Below are positions 1 to 5,641 of a stretch of 5,641 nucleotides of DNA, piece by piece. The notes under the pieces were generated by a model that saw only the letters and a program-made list of their open reading frames with translations, had not been told where the DNA came from and made no database searches. The translations under genes and the position numbers were made by a program. Position 1 is the first letter of the stretch; each line of letters begins with the position of its first letter. The DNA is from an uncultured Planctomycetaceae bacterium (GTDB lineage Bacteria; Planctomycetota; Planctomycetia; Planctomycetales; Planctomycetaceae). The DNA lies in NCBI GenBank assembly GCA_903921605.1, contig CAIXQV010000437.1:1-5641 (forward strand). The letters run 5' to 3'.

Positions 1-2
1 GA

Positions 3-278
3 AAGTTCATCAATTTCTTCCTTCCCACCGATCAAATGATCCCGTGGGCGGTAATCACGACAGGCATGGCGTTGATCCTTGCAATTGCGAAACAGTTCAC
101 AATTGCTGGTATCGTTCTTTCCGGTGCCGTTTCGGCCGCCGCAGTACTGGTTTCATTTCGTGTCGTTACCTATTTAATCGAGATCGCTGCAGACATAGCC
201 GACGATATAGGTGCCATTCGCAACAAGCTGGAGAACATCGGCCGGACATTCCCCGATGCGGGGCCCCCCGACGAGTAG
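3..278 (+). CDS. Small two-helix membrane protein, 5' end uncertain
   Basis: I do not recognise the family. From the ATG at 36 the protein has 80 residues: two hydrophobic stretches (about residues 3-19 and 22-47, with WAVITTGMALILAIA and IAGIVLSGAVSAAAVLVSF as cores) separated by a short KQF turn, then an amphipathic acidic/basic helix (LIEIAADIADDIGAIRNKLENI) and a Pro/Asp/Glu tail ending at a TAG at 276-278. This suggests a small inner-membrane protein with a soluble C-terminal helix. The frame is also open from base 3 to the ATG (KFINFFLPTDQ), there is no Shine-Dalgarno before 36, and FINFF looks protein-like, so the true start may lie before the window. The residue pattern, with hydrophobics clustered and charges at helix-like spacing, makes it more credible than a chance frame. 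A role in a phage-like or small membrane complex is possible but not shown. Confidence 0.55.
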   Translation, partial: KFINFFLPTDQMIPWAVITTGMALILAIAKQFTIAGIVLSGAVSAAAVLVSFRVVTYLIEIAADIADDIGAIRNKLENIGRTFPDAGPPDE

Positions 279-390
279 GGCAACACGACCGTTCCGCCAT
301 CATGGCTGTTGCCTCGAGCCAGACGACTGGTGGAGGACGCCGGATGAGCAACGTCGATTGCGTGCGAACCGACATCGCGAGGAGGGGTGA
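256..390 (+). CDS. Possible 44-residue overlapping small ORF
   Basis: This frame begins at an ATG inside the last 23 bases of the preceding membrane-protein gene and ends at a TGA (388-390) that directly abuts a GTG start at 391. The product is Arg-rich, with the notable segment EPDDWWRTPDEQRRLRAN at about residues 21-38. Two adjacent Trp codons and a charged tail look more like a protein than random sequence, and the overlap/abutment arrangement is typical of compact operons or phage modules. Against it: no ribosome-binding site is visible before the ATG, the N-terminal half (MRGPPTSRATRPFRHHG) looks like noise, and the product is very short. An alternative is a 16-residue frame at 344-394 with a GGAGG upstream. 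No family is recognised. Confidence 0.2.
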   Translation: MRGPPTSRATRPFRHHGCCLEPDDWWRTPDEQRRLRANRHREEG

Positions 391-574
391 GTGACGTCGA
401 CTATCTCCACATGGGATTTTCTCGTGAGCCTCGGATTCGTCGTCGATGCAGACGAAGACGTAGCTTCCGAAGACAAGCCAGGGCTGTTGCTACTCGTTCG
501 GTAAGTTCAAGTTCACTGCCAGCCATTTCATAGCCGTACGCTTCAAGGCGACGCTGACTATTCCGAAGTCTTGA
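391..574 (+). pseudogene. Possible frameshifted small gene, tape-measure-like N-terminus
   Basis: A GTG at 391 follows GGAGGGG (381-387) and opens a 37-codon frame to a TAA at 502-504, containing TWDFLVSLGFVVDADEDVAS. A second frame, one base on, is open from 464 to a TGA at 572-574 and encodes YSFGKFKFTASHFIAVRF and so on, an alternating hydrophobic/basic pattern typical of beta strands. Joining the two near 482-492 with a one-base shift gives about 60 residues. Both halves have mostly G or C in third codon position, as a coding stretch here would. The LGFxVD segment resembles the start of some phage tail tape-measure proteins, but this is a short, weak likeness recalled from family knowledge. 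The 3' end would overlap the convergent transglutaminase gene by 17 bases. It could be a decayed gene, a sequencing indel or chance. Confidence 0.25.
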
Positions 575-1745
575 GAGTTGTCCAGTCGGCGAACGGATAC
601 GGGACTTTTTTGTCGGCACGGTACTCGTGCACGGTCATCCATGAGAATCCTTTGGCAGATTTATCTGCAGGATCGGGCTCCGGAAGAGGGACACCATCGG
701 CTTCGATCCAAGCGGTTCGAACGATCGGAACTCGCTTGCTGGCCTTGGGAACGAGGTCATAGTCGGTCCCTCTGGTCTGGAGAAACCACGTGTTGTCGCG
801 AAAGCCGCCCATCAGCCGTGCTGTGGCCAGACGTGTGAGATCTGATCGCTCCATGTCATTCAGCGAAGGAGCCTTTTTGATTTCCGCTACGAGCTTTTGT
901 GTCTCTGAAACATCAAAGCTGACCCAGCCATACGGTGCGATGAACGCTTCGAGCTTGCAATGCGAAGGAGAGTTCTTCGGAAAGGCATTGATGCCATACG
1001 TGACACGTGTTGGAACACCCAGTTCGCGGCCGAGTGAGGCACAGAAACTGTGATAGTCGCTGCAATGACCGCGACGTTTGGTCAAGACGTGTTCGGAGTT
1101 GGCCTTCAGGGAAGCATCATGGTGATCGTATGCCACATTGCTTTGAACCCAGTCCATCACGCCGCCGAAGTCCTGAAACGGATCCGTTCTCTGCGGCACA
1201 ATCTCATTCAGGACTGTTTCGAATCGCTTATCCAGAATGACCGATTGCGAGTCTCCCTGTTGGTACTTCGCGAAACCTTTCGGCCATTGCGAGACAGTCT
1301 GCACTTTTGTCGAATCGATTTTCCAGTTGAGTTGCCAAACTTTGATCTTGAACTGGTGCCGAATGACTTGTGCTCCCTGTGGCGACTTGAACTCGAAGTA
1401 GGCGAACTTATTTCCGTAGACCGGTTCCGCAGCAATCACAGGCTCGACGGTCATAGGAAAGCTGGATAGCGAACCTTCTGTGACTTCCTGTGAGTCATCA
1501 GTGGTCGGCATCGGCAGCCAGATCTGAAGCTTTTGAGCTTTGTACGGTGGCGTCACGACGATCGAGAAATCGACGTCATAGGTGACGGGATTGCTGCGTT
1601 CTGCCAGATACGGGAGTTCCGGATCAATCGAGAACGGCTTCGTATTCTCCTGACCATACGTTCGAATCGCGGGGACCGCATTCAGCGTCAGCGCAACAAA
1701 AAACAAGACGCCGCGGAACGATCGATGACAAGAGTTCATGGACAT
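558..1745 (-). CDS. Secreted transglutaminase-like domain protein
   Basis: The protein has 395 residues. Residues 1-31 form a signal peptide (basic CHRSFRG, then VLFFVALTLNAVPA), so it is probably exported. Residues 50-150 look like a beta-rich N-terminal domain seen before bacterial transglutaminase cores (VTYDVDFSIVV, KLQIWLPMP). The transglutaminase-like core spans about 190-285: the catalytic Cys228 lies in RRGHCSDYHSFCASLGRELGVP, followed by His262 (SHCKLEAF) and Asp278 (YGWVSFDVSET), a complete Cys-His-Asp triad. In bacteria such folds are usually cysteine peptidases or amidases rather than protein cross-linkers; the substrate is unknown. The C-terminal 80 residues (GTDYDLVPKASKRVPIVRTAWIEADG) are common in planctomycete members and end with a basic/aromatic tail. 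Two starts are possible (Met1 at 1745, Met3 at 1739), neither with a clear Shine-Dalgarno. It has its own promoter candidate upstream. No damage is seen. Confidence 0.93.
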   Translation of the reverse strand: MSMNSCHRSFRGVLFFVALTLNAVPAIRTYGQENTKPFSIDPELPYLAERSNPVTYDVDFSIVVTPPYKAQKLQIWLPMPTTDDSQEVTEGSLSSFPMTVEPVIAAEPVYGNKFAYFEFKSPQGAQVIRHQFKIKVWQLNWKIDSTKVQTVSQWPKGFAKYQQGDSQSVILDKRFETVLNEIVPQRTDPFQDFGGVMDWVQSNVAYDHHDASLKANSEHVLTKRRGHCSDYHSFCASLGRELGVPTRVTYGINAFPKNSPSHCKLEAFIAPYGWVSFDVSETQKLVAEIKKAPSLNDMERSDLTRLATARLMGGFRDNTWFLQTRGTDYDLVPKASKRVPIVRTAWIEADGVPLPEPDPADKSAKGFSWMTVHEYRADKKVPYPFADWTTLKTSE

Positions 1746-1769
1746 AGCCTGAAAGCGCAGGGGAGGTTA

Positions 1770-1862
1770 ATGAGGAACGGTTTTCCGGAGAGAATTAAAC
1801 TTCGAGAAGATCTCCGTTCCAAGTGTGTTCGATGCGGCGATGTGTTTGAATTGGATTCTTGA
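1770..1862 (+). CDS. Doubtful 30-residue ORF with a CxxC zinc-ribbon-like motif
   Basis: An ATG at 1770 is preceded by GGGAGG (1761-1766), only three bases away. The 30-residue product ends with SKCVRCGDVFELDS, similar to half of a small zinc ribbon (CxxCGxxF). After the TGA at 1860-1862 a different frame (open to a TAA at 1930-1932) continues with DHQLDHCPLVWHSPEGQLVPL, which also looks protein-like and adds a His/Cys pair, so a frame-broken zinc-binding peptide is conceivable. Against it: it is tiny, lies opposite the promoter and leader of the minus-strand transglutaminase gene, and has no recognised family. Confidence 0.2.
   Translation: MRNGFPERIKLREDLRSKCVRCGDVFELDS
1786..1820. repeat. 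Interrupted inverted repeat over the transglutaminase promoter
   Basis: CGGAGA (1786-1791) is the reverse complement of TCTCCG (1811-1816). Just outside these, GGAA (1774-1777) matches TTCC (1817-1820), and read another way GGAACGG (1774-1780) is a perfect 7-base match to CCGTTCC (1814-1820). A small GAGA-aga-TCTC dyad (1804-1814) sits inside. The arms cover the -35 box, the spacer and the expected transcription start of the promoter at 1794-1822, so this could be a binding site or, partly, a leader RNA structure. Only the symmetry is observed; the role is inferred. Confidence 0.3.
1794..1822 (-). promoter_or_regulatory. Sigma70-type promoter for the transglutaminase gene
   Basis: On the minus strand TTGGAA (1822-1817) is followed by 17 bases and TTTAAT (1799-1794). 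That is four of six and five of six matches to the TTGACA/TATAAT consensus with ideal spacing. Transcription would start near 1787, giving a leader of about 40 bases before the ATG at 1745. This suggests the gene can be expressed independently of the lipoprotein gene upstream on the same strand. Confidence 0.45.
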
Positions 1863-1931
1863 CCATCAACTGGATCACTGTCCGCTTGTCTGGCATTCTC
1901 CAGAAGGACAACTCGTGCCGCTGACACTTTA

Positions 1932-1946
1932 AATCAGCTTCTGATT
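1932..1946 (-). terminator. Small stem-loop after the lipoprotein gene
   Basis: AATCAG (1932-1937) and CTGATT (1941-1946) form a perfect 6-base stem with a 3-base loop, 14 bases beyond the lipoprotein stop codon. In the minus-strand direction it is followed by only a short T-run (TTTAAAG). As a terminator it would be weak, since the stem is AT-rich; it may instead cap the 3' end of the mRNA. Confidence 0.25.
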
Positions 1947-1959
1947 GAACGGCAGTCGG

Positions 1960-2331
1960 TTATTTCCCGTCATTCGCCGAAGCCATCAATCGCGATCGAA
2001 CAGCGGGATCAGTGATGAGACCGCAGATTTTCTCTGCGTCAGCCTTGCGATCAGAGGTTACGAAAGCCTGGAAACACTCTTCAGCGACGATATCTCGCTG
2101 CTTCGTGTCGCTGATCTTCGGCAATCCGAGCAACACAGACTCAATGTCTCCTGCAGTGGCACACTCACGACACGCAGCCGCCAGTGCAGAATCTCGTTCC
2201 GTCTTATTCGGGATCTGAAGAGCGCCCAGAACTTGGTGCATCTGACTTTGGACTTCCGGTTCGGCTTTCTGGCAACCGATCTGCAGGAGTAACGTCAGGG
2301 CCAGAAGGAGTTGTCGAAACTCGGATCGCAT
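1960..2331 (-). CDS. Small putative lipoprotein with two helical repeats
   Basis: I chose the ATG at 2331, giving 123 residues. It starts with a basic n-region and hydrophobic core (MRSEFRQLLLALTLLLQIGC) ending in a lipobox-like QIGC, so Cys20 would be lipidated and the protein anchored in a membrane; the Gln at -3 is unusual. The same frame extends to 2487, but the extra 52 residues are low in hydrophobics, cross the divergent promoter region and overlap the next gene. The mature part is alpha-helical: two repeats of roughly 35 residues follow the pattern R-x-x-A-x-x-x-A-C-x-x-C-A-x-x-G-D and I-x-D-x-x-x-R-D-x-x-A-x-x-C (about residues 50-118). These resemble the short TPR/PPR-like IxDxxxR repeats frequent in planctomycete and cyanobacterial proteins. 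The role is unknown, perhaps protein-protein contact in the periplasm. A purine stretch (ACAGAGAT) precedes the start. Confidence 0.75.
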   Translation of the reverse strand: MRSEFRQLLLALTLLLQIGCQKAEPEVQSQMHQVLGALQIPNKTERDSALAAACRECATAGDIESVLLGLPKISDTKQRDIVAEECFQAFVTSDRKADAEKICGLITDPAVRSRLMASANDGK

Positions 2332-2390
2332 ATCTCTGTGTCTCAACAGGGGAAGGATTGAAGTTGAGGTTCTCGGCAGAAATTCCAATG

Positions 2391-2404
2391 TGGCAAGGTT
2401 GCCA
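2391..2404. promoter_or_regulatory. Palindrome TGGCAA-GG-TTGCCA, candidate operator
   Basis: Two perfect 6-base arms are separated by two bases. The right arm is the -35 box of the plus-strand promoter at 2399-2427. The site lies 60 bases before the divergent lipoprotein gene start, so a dimeric regulator bound here could influence both directions. No regulator gene is in the window, and the assignment rests on symmetry and position only. Confidence 0.35.
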
Positions 2405-2427
2405 TTCTCACGCTCGCACATTCTAAT
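2399..2427 (+). promoter_or_regulatory. Sigma70-type promoter for the DUF1559-oxygenase-MFS operon
   Basis: TTGCCA (2399-2404), 17 bases, then TCTAAT (2422-2427): five of six matches to each consensus hexamer with ideal spacing. Transcription would begin near 2434, leaving a leader of about 38 bases that carries a purine-rich GAGAGAGGG (2456-2464) seven bases before the ATG. A 6-base inverted repeat, TCTCAC (2406-2411) and GTGAGA (2432-2437), brackets the -10 box and may also be regulatory. Confidence 0.5.
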
Positions 2428-2471
2428 GACGGTGAGAGTGTTGTTGCAACTATCCGAGAGAGGGTCCTTCG

Positions 2472-3485
2472 ATGCGTCGTCGTGCATTTACTCTGATCGA
2501 ACTGCTTGTGGTGATTGCCATCATTGCCATTCTGGTTTCTCTCTTGCTGCCAGCCGTGCAGCAGGCTCGGGAATCTGCAAGGCGGACTCAGTGCAAGAAC
2601 AATCTCAAGCAGATGGGATTGGCCATGCACAACTATGAAGGCACGCATGGCACGTTTCCGCCGAATCTCGTGCCTGGTGGCAACTTCCGATACAGCGCCG
2701 GAAACTGGGGCATTCTCGCGTATCTGAGCCCGTTCATGGAGCAATCGAATGTCTACAACGCGATGAACCTGAACGCTCCAACTTATGCTGCGACAGCTCC
2801 GTACGGTATTGCCGATCCCGGAAATGCGACCGCGGCAGCCCTCATTATCCCGGCGTATTTGTGCCCGAGTGACAAGTCTCAATCACTGGGTGGAGGCTAT
2901 GGCGTGGCAGCACTTGGTCCGTCAAACTATTGCGGAAATCAGGGCGATGGAATGTATCGCGACGCGGCCGGTTCTCCAGCGAATGGCTCTCCGTACAATT
3001 CCAATGGAGTGACATTCGCCAATTCCAAGGTACGAATTGCGATGATCACAGATGGCACCAGCAACACTGCGTGTATTGCAGAAAGCATTCTTGGCGATCC
3101 ATCCGCAACGACAAATCGCTCGCCGCAGAAGCAGTATGGTTACCTCACGACCTACCAGAGTTCACTGGATGATGCGTCCTGTGCGGCCCCCGGGGCATGG
3201 AACCTTGCGAATCCTCGACAGTTCCTGTGGTACTCCGGAGAGATTCGCAACACAGCCTACAACCACTACTACACGCCGAACTCAAAGAGCTTCGACTGCG
3301 TCACCAACGCATTCAGCCTCGGATACACGGCCATCGGCTGGAAAGCGGCCCGCAGCATGCATGTTGGTGGTGTTCAGATTCTGTTGTGTGACGGATCGGC
3401 GCGATTCATCAGTGACAACATTGATACAACCACCTGGCGAGCACTCGGCACGCGAGACGGCGGCGAAGTGATCGGAGAGTTCTGA
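2472..3485 (+). CDS. DUF1559 domain protein with prepilin-type N-terminus
   Basis: The 337-residue protein starts MRRRAFTLIELLVVIAII: a short basic leader, a predicted prepilin-peptidase cut between Ala5 and Phe6, Glu at mature position 5 (Glu10), and a hydrophobic helix to about residue 27. Processing would place it in the inner membrane or a pseudopilus-like assembly. DUF1559 landmarks follow in order: CKNNLKQMGLAMHNYEGTHGTFPP (41-64), CPSD (131-134), SNYCGN (151-156), ITDGTSNT (192-199) and the C-terminal H-X9-DG motif (His297, Asp307-Gly308), ending in the typical TRDGGEVIGEF tail. Length is normal for the family. Such proteins occur in dozens of copies in planctomycetes and probably work at the cell envelope, but no biochemical role is settled. 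It is the first gene of an apparent operon, and a GGAGAG near its 3' end (3474-3479) serves the next gene. Confidence 0.97.
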   Translation: MRRRAFTLIELLVVIAIIAILVSLLLPAVQQARESARRTQCKNNLKQMGLAMHNYEGTHGTFPPNLVPGGNFRYSAGNWGILAYLSPFMEQSNVYNAMNLNAPTYAATAPYGIADPGNATAAALIIPAYLCPSDKSQSLGGGYGVAALGPSNYCGNQGDGMYRDAAGSPANGSPYNSNGVTFANSKVRIAMITDGTSNTACIAESILGDPSATTNRSPQKQYGYLTTYQSSLDDASCAAPGAWNLANPRQFLWYSGEIRNTAYNHYYTPNSKSFDCVTNAFSLGYTAIGWKAARSMHVGGVQILLCDGSARFISDNIDTTTWRALGTRDGGEVIGEF

Positions 3486-3488
3486 CTC

Positions 3489-4292
3489 ATGGCGATCGCT
3501 GCCCAAACAATCCACACCGGACAAGCGACGAGCATTTCGTCGGAGCAACTGAAGGCGTATCACGAGGACGGATTCGTCATTCTTCGGAGCGTGTTTTCAT
3601 CTGTCGAGATGGATTTCATTCAGCAGGAGTGCGATCGGCTGTTGGCAGAGTACGCGCATTGCATCGATCCGCTGAATCTGCGATGCCGCTTCATGCCTCA
3701 TCACGAGTCGGGCGAGCCGCTCTTTGAAGTGTTTGATCCGGTGAATGATCTGTCGGAACCGCTGCATCAGGTTTGCTATGACGTGCGAATCACATCCGCA
3801 TTGGAGGCGATCTACCAAGAGCCTGCGGAGCTGTTTAAAGACAAACTGATCTACAAAATGCCGGGGGCAAACGGCTATCGCCTGCATCAGGATATTCCAC
3901 AAAGCTGGCCAGGCTGGCCGCGTACTTTTCTGACCGTCTTGCTGGCGATCGATGGCAGCAATCGCAGCAACGGTTGCACTGAAGTTTATCGCGGATATCA
4001 CGGCGGATTTCTGTCGACAGATCCGAAGGAATACATGCTTCCTGACGACTGTGTTTGTCGAAGTCGGCGTGAGTTTCTGGAACTGGAGCCGGGCGATGTG
4101 GCGATCTTTCATGGACTGACGCCGCATGGATCAGCCGCGAATCAGTCAGCCGGACCACGAAGAGCGTTCTACATCAGTTACAACGCGCGATCGGATGGCG
4201 GTGACCAGCGACAGTCACACTACGCCGCATTTCAGGCAATCATGAAGGATCGTCTGCTTCAGGAATCCACGGGCGTTCCTTATTTTCGGTAA
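3489..4292 (+). CDS. Phytanoyl-CoA dioxygenase family Fe(II)/2-oxoglutarate oxygenase
   Basis: The 267-residue cytoplasmic protein has the double-stranded beta-helix oxygenase pattern. The N-terminal YHEDGFVILRSVFS (24-37) is typical of the family. The iron ligands are His133 and Asp135 in YRLHQDIPQSWPGWP and the distal His213 in the GDVAIFHGLTPHGSAANQS block; Arg224 or Arg225 in GPRRAFYISYNA should hold the 2-oxoglutarate carboxylate. Members hydroxylate varied small molecules (phytanoyl-CoA, ectoine, phosphonates, natural products), so the substrate cannot be named. An uninterrupted facial triad argues for an active enzyme. It starts three bases after the DUF1559 stop with GGAGAG nine bases upstream of its ATG, which suggests translational coupling. 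The MFS gene follows after 18 bases, so substrate or product may cross the membrane through that carrier. Confidence 0.94.
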   Translation: MAIAAQTIHTGQATSISSEQLKAYHEDGFVILRSVFSSVEMDFIQQECDRLLAEYAHCIDPLNLRCRFMPHHESGEPLFEVFDPVNDLSEPLHQVCYDVRITSALEAIYQEPAELFKDKLIYKMPGANGYRLHQDIPQSWPGWPRTFLTVLLAIDGSNRSNGCTEVYRGYHGGFLSTDPKEYMLPDDCVCRSRREFLELEPGDVAIFHGLTPHGSAANQSAGPRRAFYISYNARSDGGDQRQSHYAAFQAIMKDRLLQESTGVPYFR

Positions 4293-4310
4293 CGTGTTTG
4301 GGAACGCTTT

Positions 4311-5641
4311 ATGACAACTGCAACATCAACGAAAGCAGATCACGAGCCCGCTCGTTACGGCTGGGTGATGGTCGTTATTGCCGCTCTGGCAATGGTTGCG
4401 ACACTACCCGGCCGGACACATGGACTCGGAATGATCACAGAGCGATTGCTCAACGACCCGGCTCTTCAAATCGATCGACTCTCGTTCAGCGAGATCAACT
4501 TCTGGGGGACATTGCTCGGCGGCCTGTTTTGTTTGCCCTGTGGCTGGTTGATCGATCGATTTGGACTTCGATTGACGCTGACAGCCACAGTCGGTGCACT
4601 TGCCGTGGTTGTGCTTTGGATGACTCGGCTGACTGGTAGTCGAGAGTTTGCTATCGCGGTTATGCTGACCAGAGGATTCGGTCAAAGCGCATTGTCGGTC
4701 ATTAGCATCACGATGGTCGGCAAGTGGTTTGCTCAGCGAACAAGCCTGGCGATGGCTGTCTATTCGTTGTTGTTATCACTGGGCTTCGCCTACGCCGCGC
4801 AAATTGCGAAACCATGGGCGGAGTCTGACTGGCGAGTTGTGTGGAACGCGATGGGATATTCGCTGGCTGCCTTTGTGCCGCTCTGTCTGTTCTTCTGTCG
4901 AGATCCCAAACCGAGCCATCAGGACTCATCACATCCGGCATCATCGGGGCCTAATGAATGCTGCGGGGTTTCTCACTCCTTATCAACGGAGAATCGTGAG
5001 GAGAGCAGCTTCACTTTGGCTGAGTCGTTGCGGACACAGGCGTTCTGGGTTTTTGCACTCGCGACTTCGTTGGTGGGTTTGATTGGATCCGGACTTTCTC
5101 TGTTTAACGAGTCGGTGCTGACGTCGCAGGGGTTCTCGAAGGATGTCTTCTACAACCTGATCACGCTCACCGGGACGGTTGGACTCCTTACCAAATTGCC
5201 CATTGGATGGATTGGTCAGCGATGTCCGTTGAACCGCTTGCTGTCGGCAGGACTTTTATTGCAGGCTATCTGCATGGCGACGTTGCCCTTCGTGCGATCA
5301 CTGCCCGGCATCACTTTGTACGGCGTCGGAATGGGAGTCTCCGGCACAATCACAACCGTGCTGTTCTTTACGATCTGGAGCCGAGTGTTTGGTCGGCAAC
5401 ATCTGGGGCAAATCCAGTCCGTCGCGCAACTACTGACGGTTGTGGCCTCCGCCGCCGGGCCGGTCATTTTTGCTCGCTGCCTGACACAGTTCGGCAGCTA
5501 TTCCCCGGCATTCATGATTCTCGCGTTGACCTCATGCGGATTCGCTGGTTGGTCCTGGTGCGTTTCCGTGCCAACTTCGTCAGAGCCCTCTCAGAAGCCG
5601 AACCACTTACTTAAAACTACATCCAACACCGGGCCGCAATC
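4311..5641 (+). CDS. MFS transporter, open at the window edge
   Basis: From the ATG at 4311 the frame stays open to the last base (443 residues and a partial codon). Twelve hydrophobic segments can be placed: about 16-34, 62-82, 88-105, 112-132, 146-163, 179-196, then a Ser/His/Cys-rich loop (197-242), and 243-265, 279-300, 308-328, 332-355, 366-387, 398-419. The major-facilitator signature between helices 2 and 3 is GWLIDRFGLRLT (78-89). The start YGWVMVVIAALAM and the PGRTHGLG segment in helix 1 resemble the oxalate/formate antiporter-like and monocarboxylate branches, so organic anions are likely substrates; this is inference. All twelve helices are present and only a hydrophilic tail of 20-odd residues follows, so little is missing beyond the edge. 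The translation start has a weak GGAA (4301-4304). Linked to the oxygenase gene by an 18-base gap. Confidence 0.92.
   Translation, partial: MTTATSTKADHEPARYGWVMVVIAALAMVATLPGRTHGLGMITERLLNDPALQIDRLSFSEINFWGTLLGGLFCLPCGWLIDRFGLRLTLTATVGALAVVVLWMTRLTGSREFAIAVMLTRGFGQSALSVISITMVGKWFAQRTSLAMAVYSLLLSLGFAYAAQIAKPWAESDWRVVWNAMGYSLAAFVPLCLFFCRDPKPSHQDSSHPASSGPNECCGVSHSLSTENREESSFTLAESLRTQAFWVFALATSLVGLIGSGLSLFNESVLTSQGFSKDVFYNLITLTGTVGLLTKLPIGWIGQRCPLNRLLSAGLLLQAICMATLPFVRSLPGITLYGVGMGVSGTITTVLFFTIWSRVFGRQHLGQIQSVAQLLTVVASAAGPVIFARCLTQFGSYSPAFMILALTSCGFAGWSWCVSVPTSSEPSQKPNHLLKTTSNTGPQ

Noticed and set aside
401..619. 72-residue minus-strand ORF overlapping the transglutaminase 3' end
   Set aside because: Arg/Leu-rich, no start signal, and opposite the more protein-like plus-strand frames; it also overlaps a secure gene in another frame.
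1050..1469. 139-residue plus-strand ORF
   Set aside because: It lies fully antisense to the transglutaminase gene, whose triad and signal peptide are clear; no motif of its own.
1736..1927. 63-residue minus-strand ORF upstream of the transglutaminase gene
   Set aside because: Overlaps the start of that gene, covers its promoter, and has no protein-like pattern or ribosome-binding site.
2332..2487. N-terminal extension of the lipoprotein frame to an ATG at 2487
   Set aside because: It would bury the signal peptide 52 residues in, cross the divergent promoter and overlap the start of the DUF1559 gene.
2343..2882. 179-residue minus-strand ORF
   Set aside because: Overlaps the promoter region and the N-terminal motif of the DUF1559 gene; composition rich in Arg/His/Ser typical of an antisense shadow.
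3597..4127. 176-residue minus-strand ORF
   Set aside because: Antisense to the oxygenase gene with its intact iron-binding motif; no recognisable domain.
4298..5614. Several plus-strand ORFs (4298-4639, 4729-5082, 5207-5614)
   Set aside because: Out-of-frame shadows of the MFS transporter gene, whose frame is open from 4311 to the window edge.

Overview
The window most likely comes from a member of the Planctomycetota. The clearest marker is a complete DUF1559 protein at 2472-3485. It has a type IV pilin-like methylation motif, the CKNN...FPP block and a C-terminal H-X9-DG motif, a combination amplified in many copies in planctomycete genomes. Weak or variable Shine-Dalgarno sequences and moderate GC content fit this. 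Genus cannot be read from the sequence.

Left edge (1-557, plus strand): a small membrane protein whose 5' end may lie outside the window (stop at 278). It is followed by a crowded stretch of very small overlapping frames (256-390 and 391-504/574). The last of these looks like a short gene interrupted by a frame change and resembles the first residues of phage tail tape-measure proteins. These calls are tentative.

Middle (558-2331, minus strand): a secreted transglutaminase-like protease-fold protein (558-1745, triad Cys228/His262/Asp278) and, upstream on the same strand, a small lipoprotein with two helical repeats (1960-2331). The 214-base gap between them holds a good sigma70-type promoter for the transglutaminase gene that overlaps an inverted repeat, a small stem-loop after the lipoprotein gene, and a doubtful 30-residue plus-strand frame with a CxxC motif.

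Right half (2399-5641, plus strand): a divergent intergenic region with a strong promoter candidate (TTGCCA-17-TCTAAT) whose -35 box is half of a 14-base palindrome. It drives a tight three-gene run: the DUF1559 pseudopilin-like protein, a phytanoyl-CoA dioxygenase-family Fe(II)/2-oxoglutarate oxygenase starting 3 bases after it, and an MFS transporter starting 18 bases after that. The transporter frame is open to the end of the window. The spacing suggests one transcript that combines an envelope protein, a small-molecule oxygenase and a transporter, plausibly for uptake or export and oxidation of an organic acid or similar compound. The substrate cannot be deduced.

I see no RNA genes, CRISPR arrays or insertion sequences. 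No previously undescribed system is clearly demonstrated. The best leads are the DUF1559-oxygenase-MFS cassette and the broken or overlapping small frames at the left edge.
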